A DNA stretch of 31,272 nucleotides from positions 1 to 31,272 of the forward strand of contig JAEXHR010000036.1 in assembly GCA_023449855.1 (NCBI GenBank). The letters run 5' to 3'. The stretch comes from Pseudomonadota bacterium. GTDB lineage: Bacteria; Pseudomonadota; Alphaproteobacteria; Rhizobiales; Xanthobacteraceae. Of the stretch, positions 1 to 8,041 are shown piece after piece; position 1 is the stretch's first letter; every line of letters begins with the position of its first letter. The translations under genes and the position numbers were made by a program. The notes under the pieces are model-generated. The model worked only from the letters and a program-made list of their open reading frames with translations, searched no databases and had not been told where the DNA came from.

Positions 1-3
1 GGT

Positions 4-30
4 GATGGGTATCGCTTCGCTCAACCCATC
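4..30. repeat. REP-like palindrome, left edge
   Basis: GATGGGT (4-10) pairs with ACCCATC (24-30) around a loop containing a GCTTCGC core. The shape resembles the short REP elements that occur between genes in Bradyrhizobiaceae. Only one arm of a possible longer element is visible because the window begins here. Confidence 0.5.
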
Positions 31-41
31 CTACGAATAAA

Positions 42-77
42 CAAAAAAGCCGCAGCGGTGAAGCTGCGGCTTTTTTG
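42..77. terminator. Bidirectional rho-independent terminator downstream of ilvE
   Basis: GCCGCAGC (49-56) and GCTGCGGC (63-70) form a perfect 8-bp GC stem with a 6-nt loop. It is flanked by six A on the left and six T on the right, so it has a U tract in either direction. It begins 3 bases after the ilvE stop codon and would end the leftward ilvE transcript and anything arriving from the left. Confidence 0.9.
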
Positions 78-79
78 TC

Positions 80-1192
80 TCAGAACACCTTGCGGATCCA
101 GTTATGCGAATCCGGTGCGCGGCCGTACTGGATATCGACCAGCTGCTTGCGCAGGCCCATGGCGACCTTGCCGGCCTCGCCGCCATTGATCAGGAATTCG
201 CCCGAGGTCGCACGCACCTTGCCGATTGGCGAGATCACCGCGGCGGTGCCACAGGCGAAAGCTTCCTTGAGCTTGCCGCTGGCGGCATCGGCGCGCCACT
301 GGTCCAGCGAGTAGAGCTCCTCGCGCACGGTCACACCGGCAGCCTTCGCCAGCGTGATGATGGAGTCGCGGGTGATGCCCGGAAGGATCGTGCCGAGCGG
401 CGGTGTCGAGATCGAGCCGTCATCGAACACGAAGAACACATTCATGCCGCCGAGCTCTTCGATATATTTGCGCTCGACCGCATCGAGGAAGACGACCTGG
501 TCGCAGCCCTGCTCGATCGCTTCGGCCTGCGCGCGCAGGCTGGCCGCGTAGTTACCGCCGCACTTGACGGCGCCGGTGCCGCCGACGGCTGCGCGGGTGT
601 AGTTCTCCGATGCGTAGATCGACACCGGAGCCGGGCCGCCCTTGAAATAGGATCCGACCGGAGAGGCGATGACGCCGAAGATATATTCGGAGGAGGGCTT
701 CACACCGAGGAAGGTCTCGTTGGCGATCATGAAGGGGCGCAGATAGAGGCTGCCTTCACCGCCGGGAATCCAGGCGCGGTCGATGCGGACGAGCTGCTCG
801 ACGGCTTCGATGAAGACGGCCTCGGGCAGCGGCGCCATCGCCATGCGCGTGGCCGAATTCCAGAAGCGCCTGGCGTTCGCATCGGGGCGGAACAGGTTCA
901 CGCCGCCATCGTCGCGGACATAGGCCTTCAGGCCCTCGAAAATCTCCTGGGCGTAATGCAGGACGGCAGCGGCCGGATCGAGCTGGAAGTTCGAGCGGGC
1001 CTCGACGCGTGCGCTGTGCCAGCCCTTGTCGGCGCTGTAGCGCACGATGGCCATGTGATCGGTGAATACACGGCCGAAGCCGGGGTCCTTCAGCTTGGCC
1101 ACGCGCTCCGCTTCCGGAACGGGGTGTTGGCTGTGGCGGATGTCGAAATCCAGCCAGACTGCGCCATCGACCTTGTCGAATGAAACGCCCAT
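80..1192 (-). CDS. ilvE: Branched-chain amino acid aminotransferase
   Basis: This 370-aa protein is a PLP-dependent fold-type IV aminotransferase of the longer BCAT2-like group. It interconverts leucine, isoleucine and valine with their 2-keto acids using glutamate/2-oxoglutarate, in the cytosol. The PLP lysine is K210 in the motif GTGAVKCGGNYA. The segments YAQEIFEGLKAY (about 80-91) and GTAAVISPIG (about 315-324) are typical of the family. Full length matches the usual 355-370 aa. The ATG at 1192 is supported by AGGAG eight bases upstream. The gene ends at a strong terminator and is divergent from the MarR regulator at 1394. A second, unrelated class IV aminotransferase lies at 22495. Family assignment is firm; substrate range is inferred. 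Confidence 0.95.
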   Translation of the reverse strand: MGVSFDKVDGAVWLDFDIRHSQHPVPEAERVAKLKDPGFGRVFTDHMAIVRYSADKGWHSARVEARSNFQLDPAAAVLHYAQEIFEGLKAYVRDDGGVNLFRPDANARRFWNSATRMAMAPLPEAVFIEAVEQLVRIDRAWIPGGEGSLYLRPFMIANETFLGVKPSSEYIFGVIASPVGSYFKGGPAPVSIYASENYTRAAVGGTGAVKCGGNYAASLRAQAEAIEQGCDQVVFLDAVERKYIEELGGMNVFFVFDDGSISTPPLGTILPGITRDSIITLAKAAGVTVREELYSLDQWRADAASGKLKEAFACGTAAVISPIGKVRATSGEFLINGGEAGKVAMGLRKQLVDIQYGRAPDSHNWIRKVF

Positions 1193-1393
1193 GGACCTAT
1201 CTCCTGCTTAACAACCGCCGTGCGTCGGCGACGGCGTGTGCTGTTCTACGTCGAGTCCGGACGGGCCGCAAAAGCTGACTGTCATGCGCGGCCAATTGCC
1301 CAAAGCTGGGCTATGGCCGTCTGCCGAAGTCCGGTATGGTTCTCAAATCGGACCTATCGGCCCCTCCGGAGAAGGTTATAAAATTTCGTCCGG

Positions 1394-1966
1394 ATGGCCA
1401 AGTTTGTAAGATTGAACCGAAAATATGTCAATATGGCTGACGTAAATTTCAATGCTGCCATGTCGCGGCCGCTGGAGGTTCCTGCTCAGGCGGCTCAGCC
1501 GCTGCGCTGGGACATCATCGAGCTGTTGTTCTTTGCCTATCGCGATTTTGTCGGCGATCCCGACCATGTGCTGGACCAATTCGGCTTCGGCCGGGCGCAT
1601 CACCGTGTCGTGCACTTCGTGCATCGCTATCCCGGGCTGAAGGTGGCCGATCTGCTCGACGTGCTGCGCATCACGAAGCAGTCGCTCGGCCGCGTGCTGA
1701 AGCAATTGCTCGACGAGGGCTATATCGTGCAGAAATCCGGCGAGATCGATCGTCGGCAACGGCTTCTTTTCGCCACGGCCAAGGGCGAGGCTCTGGTCGC
1801 TCAAATGGCGGGGCTTCAGACCACGCGCATCGAGCGTGCGCTCAAGGATTTCACGCCGGACGAGACCGCTGCGATCACGCGCTTTCTCGGCGCCATGATC
1901 GATCGCGACGATCCGGACAAGGTGCTGCAGGTGATCCTCGGCACGGATAACGGGACCAAGACATGA
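1394..1966 (+). CDS. MarR-family regulator, PetP-like
   Basis: This 190-aa protein is a MarR-type winged-helix DNA-binding protein. The recognition region is at about residues 75-105 (LLDVLRITKQSLGRVLKQL). It is followed by the wing with the family DRR-type motif (IDRRQRLLFATAKGEAL) and C-terminal dimerisation helices. It overlaps the next gene by 4 bases (ATGA), so the two are probably translationally coupled. A MarR protein directly before an OmpR-type regulator recalls PetP-PetR of Rhodobacter; that link is from memory of gene order. The ATG at 1394 lacks a well-spaced ribosome site, and an in-frame ATG at 1433 is an alternative. It may respond to a small molecule or act with the response regulator. 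Confidence 0.85.
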   Translation: MAKFVRLNRKYVNMADVNFNAAMSRPLEVPAQAAQPLRWDIIELLFFAYRDFVGDPDHVLDQFGFGRAHHRVVHFVHRYPGLKVADLLDVLRITKQSLGRVLKQLLDEGYIVQKSGEIDRRQRLLFATAKGEALVAQMAGLQTTRIERALKDFTPDETAAITRFLGAMIDRDDPDKVLQVILGTDNGTKT

Positions 1967-2685
1967 TACTCGCCCAGGCCGCCAAGAAGATACCGGTGCA
2001 GCCGGCCGACGATGCGCCGCACCTTTTGCTGGTGGACGACGACCGTCGCATTCGCGATCTGCTGTCGCGCTTCCTCGCCAGCGAGGGCTATCGCGTGACC
2101 ACCGCGCCGAGCGCCAAGGAAGCGCGGGCCAAGCTGCTGGGGCTGCATTTCGACCTGCTGATCCTCGACGTGATGATGCCCGGCGAGACCGGTTTCGATC
2201 TTGCGCGCTTCATCCGCACGTCTTCGCATGTGCCGATCGTGATGCTGACCGCGCGCGCGGAGTCGAACGATCGCATCGAAGGGCTGCAGATCGGCGCCGA
2301 CGACTATGTGTCGAAACCGTTCGAGCCGCGCGAGCTGGCGCTACGTATCGCCAATATCCTCAAGCGCAGCGCGCCGGTCGTGGTCGAACGCGCGGAGCAG
2401 CTGCAGTTCGGGCCCTACATCTATCACCTCGCGCGCGGCGAATTGCGTCAGGGCGACGAGATCATCCACCTCACTGACCGCGAGCGCGACATGCTGCGCA
2501 TTCTCTCCGAGACGCCGGGAGAGACCGTGCCCCGCGGTGCGTTGACCGGCGACGGCACGGTGAACGAGCGTGCGGTCGACGTGCAGATCAATCGGCTGCG
2601 CCGCAAGATCGAGGTCGATCCGGCCAATCCGCTGTTCCTGCAGGCCGTGCGCGGCATCGGCTATCGGCTGGTGGCATCGCCCTAG
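1963..2685 (+). CDS. OmpR/PetR-type response regulator
   Basis: This 240-aa two-component response regulator has an N-terminal receiver domain (about 20-135) with acidic residues D25-D27, phosphoacceptor D69 in LLILDVMMPGETG, T96 and K118 in YVSKPFEP. A C-terminal OmpR/PhoB winged helix (about 145-238) follows, with the family segment NERAVDVQINRLRRKIE. The sequence resembles the OmpR/PetR/CenR subgroup of alphaproteobacteria. Its start codon lies inside the end of the MarR gene, and the cognate kinase begins 18 bases downstream. The operon suggests phosphorylation by that kinase and control of envelope or respiratory genes, but no target is visible here. Confidence 0.93.
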   Translation: MILAQAAKKIPVQPADDAPHLLLVDDDRRIRDLLSRFLASEGYRVTTAPSAKEARAKLLGLHFDLLILDVMMPGETGFDLARFIRTSSHVPIVMLTARAESNDRIEGLQIGADDYVSKPFEPRELALRIANILKRSAPVVVERAEQLQFGPYIYHLARGELRQGDEIIHLTDRERDMLRILSETPGETVPRGALTGDGTVNERAVDVQINRLRRKIEVDPANPLFLQAVRGIGYRLVASP

Positions 2686-2703
2686 TTCAATGAAACCCAG
2701 CGC

Positions 2704-4092
2704 ATGAGCAGCTTCGACACCGGCATCACCATGTTGCGCTCCGCTTCCGAGCGGATGGCGTCGGCCAATCGCGTGATGGGCCGGCGCTTCAACGAGATCA
2801 TGCCGAAGGGCCTCTATGCCCGCGCGCTGCTGATCATGATCGTGCCGATGGTGATCCTGCAGTCGGTGGTCGCCTTCGTGTTCATGGAGCGTCACTGGAA
2901 CACGGTGACGCGTCGTTTGTCGGCGGCGGTGGTGCAGGACATCGCGGCGCTGATTGATGTCTACAAGATCTATCCGCAGGACAAGGACCGCACCCAGATC
3001 AAGGCGATCGCGCAGCAACGGCTCGGCCTTGTCGTTGACTTCCTGCCCCTCGGTGACATGCCCCCGCCGGGGCCGAAACCGTTCTTCTCACTTCTTGACC
3101 AGACGCTGTCGGTGCAGATCGGCCGGCAGATACCGCGGCCGTTCTGGATCGATACTGTCGGTCGCTCCAATCTCGTCGAGATTCGCATTCAGCTCGACGA
3201 TGCGGTCATGCGCATCTTCGCACAGCGTAGCGCGGCCTATGCGTCGAACTCCGAAATCTTCCTGTTCTGGATGGTCGGCACCTCGTCGATCCTGCTGATC
3301 GTCGCGATCCTGTTCCTGCGCAATCAGATCCGCCCGATCCTGAAACTTGCCGATGCCGCCGAGAGCTTCGGCAAAGGCCGCGAAGTGCCGAATTTCCGGC
3401 CGCGCGGCGCCCGCGAAGTCAGGCGCGCGGCCAATTCCTTCATCGAGATGAAGGCGCGCATCGAGCGCGCGATGGAACAGCGCACCGCGATGCTCGCCGG
3501 CGTGTCGCACGATCTGCGCACCATTCTTACGCGCTTCAAGCTTGAACTGGCGCTGCTCGAGGATGGGCCGGAAGTGGAGGGCATGCGCAAGGACATCGAC
3601 GAGATGTCGGCGATGCTCGAGGCCTATCTTGCTTTCGCGCGAGGTGACAGCGGCGAATTTGCGCAACCGACCGATATGTCTGCGGCTCTGGAAGAGCTGC
3701 GTTCCGATGCCGAGCGCCACGGCCACCGGGCTACGGTGACGTTCCACGGCCTGCCGGTCGTCACGGTCAAGCCGGCGTCGTTCAAGCGCTGCCTCGCCAA
3801 TCTCGTGTCGAACGCGGCGCGCTATGCCAATGACATCGCCATCACCGGCCATCGCGATCATCGTTACCTCACCGTGACGGTGGACGATGATGGGCCGGGT
3901 ATCCCCATGGCGATGCGTGAGGAAGTGTTCAAGCCGTTCCTGCGTCTCGACGATGCCCGCAATCAGGACGAAGGCGGCACGGGCCTCGGCCTTGCGATCG
4001 CACGTGACATCGCGCGCTCGCATGGCGGCGATATCACTCTGGCGGACAGCCCTATGGGCGGGCTCCGCGCCGTGGTGCGTGTGCCGGTCTAG
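2704..4092 (+). CDS. EnvZ-like membrane sensor histidine kinase
   Basis: This 462-aa kinase has membrane segments at about 40-61 and 185-208, enclosing a periplasmic domain of about 120 residues. A HAMP linker (about 208-260) follows. The HisKA box is AGVSHDLRTILTRFKLEL with phosphoacceptor H269. The ATPase domain shows the N box NLVSNAARYA, the G1 box DDDGPGIP and the G2 box GGTGLGLAIA. The residue two after LR-T, normally proline in EnvZ-like H boxes (HDLRTPLT), is isoleucine here. The gene is 18 bases after the response regulator and should be its partner. Its stop codon is immediately followed by the reverse-strand stop of proC, leaving no intergenic space. Function as the partner kinase is inferred from adjacency; the signal is unknown. 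Confidence 0.92.
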   Translation: MSSFDTGITMLRSASERMASANRVMGRRFNEIMPKGLYARALLIMIVPMVILQSVVAFVFMERHWNTVTRRLSAAVVQDIAALIDVYKIYPQDKDRTQIKAIAQQRLGLVVDFLPLGDMPPPGPKPFFSLLDQTLSVQIGRQIPRPFWIDTVGRSNLVEIRIQLDDAVMRIFAQRSAAYASNSEIFLFWMVGTSSILLIVAILFLRNQIRPILKLADAAESFGKGREVPNFRPRGAREVRRAANSFIEMKARIERAMEQRTAMLAGVSHDLRTILTRFKLELALLEDGPEVEGMRKDIDEMSAMLEAYLAFARGDSGEFAQPTDMSAALEELRSDAERHGHRATVTFHGLPVVTVKPASFKRCLANLVSNAARYANDIAITGHRDHRYLTVTVDDDGPGIPMAMREEVFKPFLRLDDARNQDEGGTGLGLAIARDIARSHGGDITLADSPMGGLRAVVRVPV

Positions 4093-4917
4093 TTACTTCG
4101 CCAGTTCCTTCGACCGTGCCGTCGCCGCTGCAATCGCCTTCGTCAGCAGCGGTTCGAACCCATCCTCGGCCATCAGCACGCCGAGCGCTGCCGCCGTGGT
4201 GCCGCCTGGCGAGGTGACGTTCTTGCGCAGGGTCGCGGCGTCGAGATCGGATTGGCGGAGGAGTTCGCCGGAGCCTGACACGGTCTCACGTGCCAGCTTC
4301 ATGGCGAGTTCCGGCGGCAGGCCCGCGGCAATGCCTGCACGGGCCATTTCCTCGGCGAGCAGGAATACATAGGCCGGGCCGGAGCCGGAGACGGCGGTGA
4401 CTGCATCGATCAGGCTTTCGTCCTCGACCCATTCCACCGAACCGGTGGCGCGCAGCAATGCGTCGGTGAGATCGCGCTGCTGCTTCGACACGTCGCTTGC
4501 GGCAACGGCGACGGTAATGCCGCGGCCGATCGCGGCCGGGGTGTTCGGCATCGCGCGCACCACCTTGCCGCCGCAGGCCTTCGCGATGCCGGCGATGGTT
4601 GTGCCGGCCATGATCGAGACCACCAGCGCATCGCTCGCGATGGCGCGCAGCGTTGGGCCGGCCTCGGCGAACATTTGCGGTTTCACGGCAAGGATCAGCG
4701 CGGAGACATTGGCGATGTCAGCGGCGTCCGGATTGAGGCGTACGCCTTTCGCACCGAGCGCCTTGATCTCGTCGGAAAGGTAGGGGTCGAGCACGACCAC
4801 GCGCTTCGGATCGAGCCCACCCTTGAGCCATCCCGTCAGCATTGCGCCGCCCATCTTGCCTGCGCCGGCGAGGATGATGTGGCCGTCGAGGGATGCGAGA
4901 AGTGAGGTGGTGGTCAT
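4093..4917 (-). CDS. proC: Pyrroline-5-carboxylate reductase
   Basis: ProC catalyses the last step of proline synthesis, reducing 1-pyrroline-5-carboxylate to proline with NAD(P)H in the cytosol. The Rossmann motif is ILAGAGKMGGAML near the N terminus. The C-terminal helical domain contains TAVSGSGPAYVFLLAEE and the signature stretch VTSPGGTTAAAL. I start it at the ATG at 4917 (274 aa). The longer reading from 4959 adds 14 residues with no family likeness and no ribosome site, although the site for 4917 is also weak. It runs convergent to the sensor kinase with adjoining stop codons. Confidence 0.93.
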   Translation of the reverse strand: MTTTSLLASLDGHIILAGAGKMGGAMLTGWLKGGLDPKRVVVLDPYLSDEIKALGAKGVRLNPDAADIANVSALILAVKPQMFAEAGPTLRAIASDALVVSIMAGTTIAGIAKACGGKVVRAMPNTPAAIGRGITVAVAASDVSKQQRDLTDALLRATGSVEWVEDESLIDAVTAVSGSGPAYVFLLAEEMARAGIAAGLPPELAMKLARETVSGSGELLRQSDLDAATLRKNVTSPGGTTAAALGVLMAEDGFEPLLTKAIAAATARSKELAK

Positions 4918-5002
4918 TCTGGAAGTCCCGGCTTGTCTGGAGGCGCGGGACCTTAGCATTGTGCGTCACGGGCGCAATGCAGCCGATCGCGCGCGGTGAA
5001 CT

Positions 5003-5090
5003 GTAGCCGCATGGAGCGTAACGTATTGCGGGGATGTCGCGCGTGTTGAGGCGCCGGTCCCTGGATTTCGCTACGCTCCATCCGGGCTAC
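5003..5090. repeat. Inverted pair of REP-like elements
   Basis: GTAGCC (5003-5008) pairs with GGCTAC (5085-5090). Inside are two related units in opposite orientation: CGCATGGAGCGTAACG on the left and CGCTACGCTCCATCCGGG on the right. The same design recurs at 6986-7071 and 20152-20240. The element sits 10 bases past the stop of the GNAT gene (5100) and probably forms a long cruciform or 3'-end hairpin. Confidence 0.75.
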
Positions 5091-5099
5091 GGACGGAGC

Positions 5100-5531
5100 T
5101 CACGCCAGGCTCTTCTTCAGGAAATATCTTGGCCCGCCGCGCGGATAGTCCGGGAGTTCGCCGAACACCTCATAGCCCTGCTTCTCGTAGAAGCTGCGTG
5201 CCTGGAACCAGTAGGTATCGAGCCAGAGGCCAGTGCAGCCGCGCTCGCGCGCGATGTCTTCGGCGAGCTTCAATACCTTGCTGCCGACGTCCTGGCCGCG
5301 GAATTTTTCCGGCACCACGAACAGCTCGACGAAGCACCAGTTGAACGCGGTCTTGCCCCAGATGCCACCGGCCGGCTCACCGGTCTCTGGGTCGTGGATC
5401 AGGATCGACAGCGGCTTGTAGTCGTTCGGTCCGACCTGTTCGGTGTTGTAGGCGAGCAGGGCGTTGGCAACGACAAGCCGCTCGGCTTCACCCGGCGCGT
5501 CCGGAACCGTGATCTTCGGTTCGGCGCTCAC
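5100..5531 (-). CDS. GNAT-family N-acetyltransferase
   Basis: This 143-aa protein has a single GNAT fold. The acetyl-CoA-binding region is VVPEKFRGQDVGSKVLK, with the R/Q-x-x-G-x-G/A loop, and WFQARSFYEKQGYEVFGEL is the typical motif B end. The substrate is not deducible. I place the start at the GTG at 5531, which overlaps the TGA of the upstream YbjN gene as GTGA. The longer ORF up to 5870 reads through YbjN coding sequence in another frame and its extra residues show no domain. The overlap implies translational coupling with the YbjN gene. The inverted REP pair follows the stop. Confidence 0.85.
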   Translation of the reverse strand: MSAEPKITVPDAPGEAERLVVANALLAYNTEQVGPNDYKPLSILIHDPETGEPAGGIWGKTAFNWCFVELFVVPEKFRGQDVGSKVLKLAEDIARERGCTGLWLDTYWFQARSFYEKQGYEVFGELPDYPRGGPRYFLKKSLA

Positions 5532-6028
5532 GCTTCGCCTGCAGTGTCGAACATCGCGGCACTCATTGCCTGCTCGGCGGTCTTGCCGGCCCACACCACA
5601 AACTGCATCGCCGGATAGTAGCGCTCGCAGGCATGGATCGCGGAGACGAGCATGGACTCGCATTGCGCAGTCGAAGCCGTCAGGCCGTCCGGCAGCGGGA
5701 TCGCCTGCCGGTACATGATCATGCCGGACGTGGTCCAGATATCGAAATGGCCGACCCACATCTGTTCGTTGACCGCTGCGATCAGGCGCTGCACTTCGCT
5801 GCGCCGTGCCGCTGGAATCTTCATGTCGAAGGCGCAGGCGAGATGCAGCGCTTCGATCTCGCCCATCCACGTGAAGGAGAGCTGATAGTCGGTCCAGTCG
5901 CCCTTGGACACGATCGTGACTTCGTCTTCACCCGAGCGCTCGAATGCCCAGTTGTGATCGGCGGCAATGTCCTCGACGACCGCGAGCGGATTGGCGCGTG
6001 AATCGAGAGTGCCTTCGAGAAGTGACAT
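5528..6028 (-). CDS. YbjN-domain protein
   Basis: This 166-aa protein looks like the YbjN family (type III secretion chaperone-like fold): DWTDYQLSFTWMGEIEALHL followed by a helical region around IWTTSGMIMYRQAIPLPDG. The family is associated with stress and motility phenotypes but has no defined biochemical role. The ATG at 6028 is preferred over upstream in-frame sequence because family likeness begins at MSLLEGTLDSRANPL, and an AAGG lies about 10-14 bases upstream. It is the first gene of a two-gene unit with the GNAT acetyltransferase. In related genomes, as I recall, it lies next to proC; here the acetyltransferase gene sits between them. Confidence 0.82.
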   Translation of the reverse strand: MSLLEGTLDSRANPLAVVEDIAADHNWAFERSGEDEVTIVSKGDWTDYQLSFTWMGEIEALHLACAFDMKIPAARRSEVQRLIAAVNEQMWVGHFDIWTTSGMIMYRQAIPLPDGLTASTAQCESMLVSAIHACERYYPAMQFVVWAGKTAEQAMSAAMFDTAGEA

Positions 6029-6471
6029 GCGGTCGCGACCTTGCCTTGGAAATTCGTGATGCAAACGACTGGCCGGGTACGCGAAATTGTCGGAGCGCCG
6101 TTGCGTGGCTTTAGACTTAAATCGTCCAGAACTTGCGAAGTCGAAGTGATGTGATTTGCGGAATCCGCGCAACGCCGCCTCGACTCCGTCCACAGACAAA
6201 CCGGATTTCATCCACAGTTGATCGTGTCGTTATGAGAACAAACCGGAATCGGATTCCCGGAATGCGAGTCCGCTTGAATCGGTTGCGCGCAGGAAGAGTC
6301 CGGAGCGGGGGATTCAGTAAGGCGGATGAGCGAGGCGTCATCTGCCGACCGACTCCGTGGGGCGAAGGATGGCAGGTTACGGCTTCGCCCAATCCAAGCT
6401 ACGATTGGGGCTTGCCCTTGCTGGCGCCTGGGTGCTCCGGCATAGTTTGGCAACACACGGAAACAGTAGCC
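6029..6471. other. Divergent intergenic region before ribH
   Basis: This 443-base gap lies between the start codons of the YbjN gene (-) and ribH (+) and should hold both promoters. I see no convincing coding sequence. The right half holds the stem-loop array listed at 6321-6409. I see no FMN-riboswitch signature. Confidence 0.6.
6321..6409 (+). repeat. REP-like stem-loop array in the ribH leader
   Basis: Three stems are visible. GGCGGATGA (6321-6329) pairs with TCATCTGCC (6338-6346) with one wobble. GGGCGAAG (6360-6367) pairs with CTTCGCCC (6383-6390). CCCAATC (6388-6394) pairs with GATTGGG (6403-6409). The second and third stems share bases 6388-6390, so they compete. The first resembles common Bradyrhizobiaceae REP sequences. 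The array ends 62 bases before the ribH ATG and may lie in its transcript. Confidence 0.55.
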
Positions 6472-6978
6472 ATGACCGAGACATCCGCCCCAGCTGTTAG
6501 CCATCCGCCATTCGCCAGGCCGCAGCGCGTCGCCTTCGTGCAATCGTCCTGGCACCGCGACATCGTTACGCCGTGCTGGGAATCCTTTCGCACCGAGATC
6601 GCGGCGCGTCACGTCGATGCATCGCAGGTCGATCTGTTCGAAGTGCCCGGCTCGTTCGAAATTCCGCTGCATGTGCAGGTGCTGGCGAAGACCCGCCGCT
6701 ATACGGCGATCGTGGCGGCCGGCCTCGTCGTCGATAGCGGCGTGCACAGCTATGTCGCCGATACGGTGATCCGGGCCTTGATGGACGTTCAGCTGCGGAC
6801 GGAGATCCCGGTCTTCTCGGCGGTGGTTACGCCGAACGAATTCCGCGACACGGATGAGGGCGCGGCGTTCTTCCGCAAGCACTTCGCGCAGAAGGGCGTT
6901 GAGGTCGCGGCTGCTTGCGCTGAGACGCTGCTCAGCCTGGAGCGGCTGCGCGGTCAGGTGGCGGCGGGGATTGTGTAG
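6472..6978 (+). CDS. ribH: 6,7-dimethyl-8-ribityllumazine synthase, type II
   Basis: This enzyme condenses 5-amino-6-ribitylaminouracil with 3,4-dihydroxy-2-butanone 4-phosphate, the penultimate step of riboflavin synthesis. The 168-aa protein resembles the RibH2 branch known from Brucella and Mesorhizobium: VAFVQSSWHRDIVTPCW at the N terminus, FEVPGSFEIPLH in the middle, and the HSYVADTVI segment. That last segment aligns by eye with HDFVATAVI of Brucella RibH2 and keeps the histidine. The loop before this histidine appears two residues shorter than in Brucella. The ATG at 6472 is where family likeness begins; the upstream in-frame extension is spurious. It stands alone, away from other rib genes, as RibH2 copies often do. 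A REP pair follows its stop. Confidence 0.88.
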   Translation: MTETSAPAVSHPPFARPQRVAFVQSSWHRDIVTPCWESFRTEIAARHVDASQVDLFEVPGSFEIPLHVQVLAKTRRYTAIVAAGLVVDSGVHSYVADTVIRALMDVQLRTEIPVFSAVVTPNEFRDTDEGAAFFRKHFAQKGVEVAAACAETLLSLERLRGQVAAGIV

Positions 6979-6985
6979 GGCCTCG

Positions 6986-7071
6986 CAGCCCGGATGAAGC
7001 GTAGCGTAATCCGGGATCTGTCGAGCTTAATAAAACGCAGGTCCCCGGATTTCGCTGCGCTTCATCCGGGC
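6986..7071. repeat. Inverted pair of REP-like elements between ribH and prs
   Basis: The left unit AGCCCGGATGAAGCGTAGCG and the right unit CGCTGCGCTTCATCCGGGC are inverted copies separated by about 45 bases. It is the same family as 5003-5090 and 20152-20240. It lies between convergent genes (ribH stop 6978, prs stop 7088), where it could serve as a 3'-end structure for both transcripts. Confidence 0.78.
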
Positions 7072-7087
7072 GTAAGGGACCTGAGCT

Positions 7088-8041
7088 TTAGTCGAACAGG
7101 CTCGACACCGACTCTTCCGCCGCGGTGCGCTCGATGGCTTCACCGATCAGGGCGGCGATCGACAGGGTACGGATGTTCGGCGTGTTGATCACTGCCTCGG
7201 TCGGCTGGATCGAATCCGTGATCACCAGCTCCTTCAGCCGCGAATTGGCGATGCGTGCGGCAGCGCCGCCGCTCAATACGCCGTGGGTGAGATAGGCGGA
7301 GACTTCCTTGGCGCCGTATTTGAGCAGCGCGTCAGCCGCGTTCACGAGCGTGCCGCCGGAATCGACCATGTCGTCGATCAGGATGCAGTTGTAGCCGGCG
7401 ACGTCGCCGATGACGTTCATGACTTCGGACTCGCCGGGGCGTTCACGGCGCTTGTCGACGATGGCCAGCGGGGCGTTGATCCGCTTGGCGAGGCCGCGCG
7501 CGCGGGCGACGCCGCCGACGTCGGGCGACACCACCATTACATTGGCAAGGTCGAACTTTTCCTTGATGTCGCGCACCATCAGCGGCGCGGCATAGAGATT
7601 GTCGGTCGGGATATCGAAGAAGCCCTGGATCTGGCCGGCATGCAGGTCGAGCGTCATGACGCGATCGGTGCCGGCGCGGGTGATCATATTGGCCACCAGC
7701 TTGGCCGAGATCGGGGTGCGGCCCCCGGCTTTGCGGTCCTGCCGGGCGTAGCCGAAATAGGGGATCACCGCAGTGATGCGGCGCGCGGAAGCGCGGCGCA
7801 GCGCATCGGTGATGATCAGCAGTTCCATCAGATGATCGTTGGTGGGGAACGACGTCGACTGGATGATGAATACGTCGGAGCCGCGGACGTTTTCCTGGAT
7901 CTCGACGAAGATCTCCATGTCGGCGAAGCGGCGCACGCTGGCTTTGGTCAGCGGCATCTTCAGCCAATCGGCTATTTCCTTCGCGAGGGCCGGATTGGAA
8001 TTGCCGGCGACCAGCTTGATGGAACCGTTTTTGCCCGACAT
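7088..8041 (-). CDS. prs: Ribose-phosphate pyrophosphokinase
   Basis: PRPP synthetase transfers pyrophosphate from ATP to ribose 5-phosphate, feeding purine, pyrimidine, histidine, tryptophan and NAD synthesis. The 317-aa protein contains IKLVAGNSNPALA at the N terminus, the regulatory/ATP region RRFADMEIFVEIQENVRG, PYFGYARQDRK, and the PRPP-binding loop LIDDMVDSGGTL. The ATG at 8041 is preceded by GGGGAGA at suitable spacing, whereas the 14-residue longer version from 8083 has no family likeness. It is convergent with ribH and separated from it by a REP pair. Confidence 0.95.
   Translation of the reverse strand: MSGKNGSIKLVAGNSNPALAKEIADWLKMPLTKASVRRFADMEIFVEIQENVRGSDVFIIQSTSFPTNDHLMELLIITDALRRASARRITAVIPYFGYARQDRKAGGRTPISAKLVANMITRAGTDRVMTLDLHAGQIQGFFDIPTDNLYAAPLMVRDIKEKFDLANVMVVSPDVGGVARARGLAKRINAPLAIVDKRRERPGESEVMNVIGDVAGYNCILIDDMVDSGGTLVNAADALLKYGAKEVSAYLTHGVLSGGAAARIANSRLKELVITDSIQPTEAVINTPNIRTLSIAALIGEAIERTAAEESVSSLFD

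Noticed and set aside
104..1183. 359-aa plus-strand ORF opposite ilvE
   Set aside because: It lies entirely antisense to a well-conserved gene and has the Arg/Ala/Asp-rich composition typical of high-GC shadow frames.
5532..5870. N-terminal extension of the GNAT ORF
   Set aside because: It reads the YbjN coding region in another frame and shows no domain; the GTGA overlap gives a better start.
6230..6471. FMN riboswitch upstream of ribH
   Set aside because: The conserved RFN-box segments (AGGGGCAGGGTG-like and the closing GGCGGT-type motif) are not visible; only REP-like stems are.
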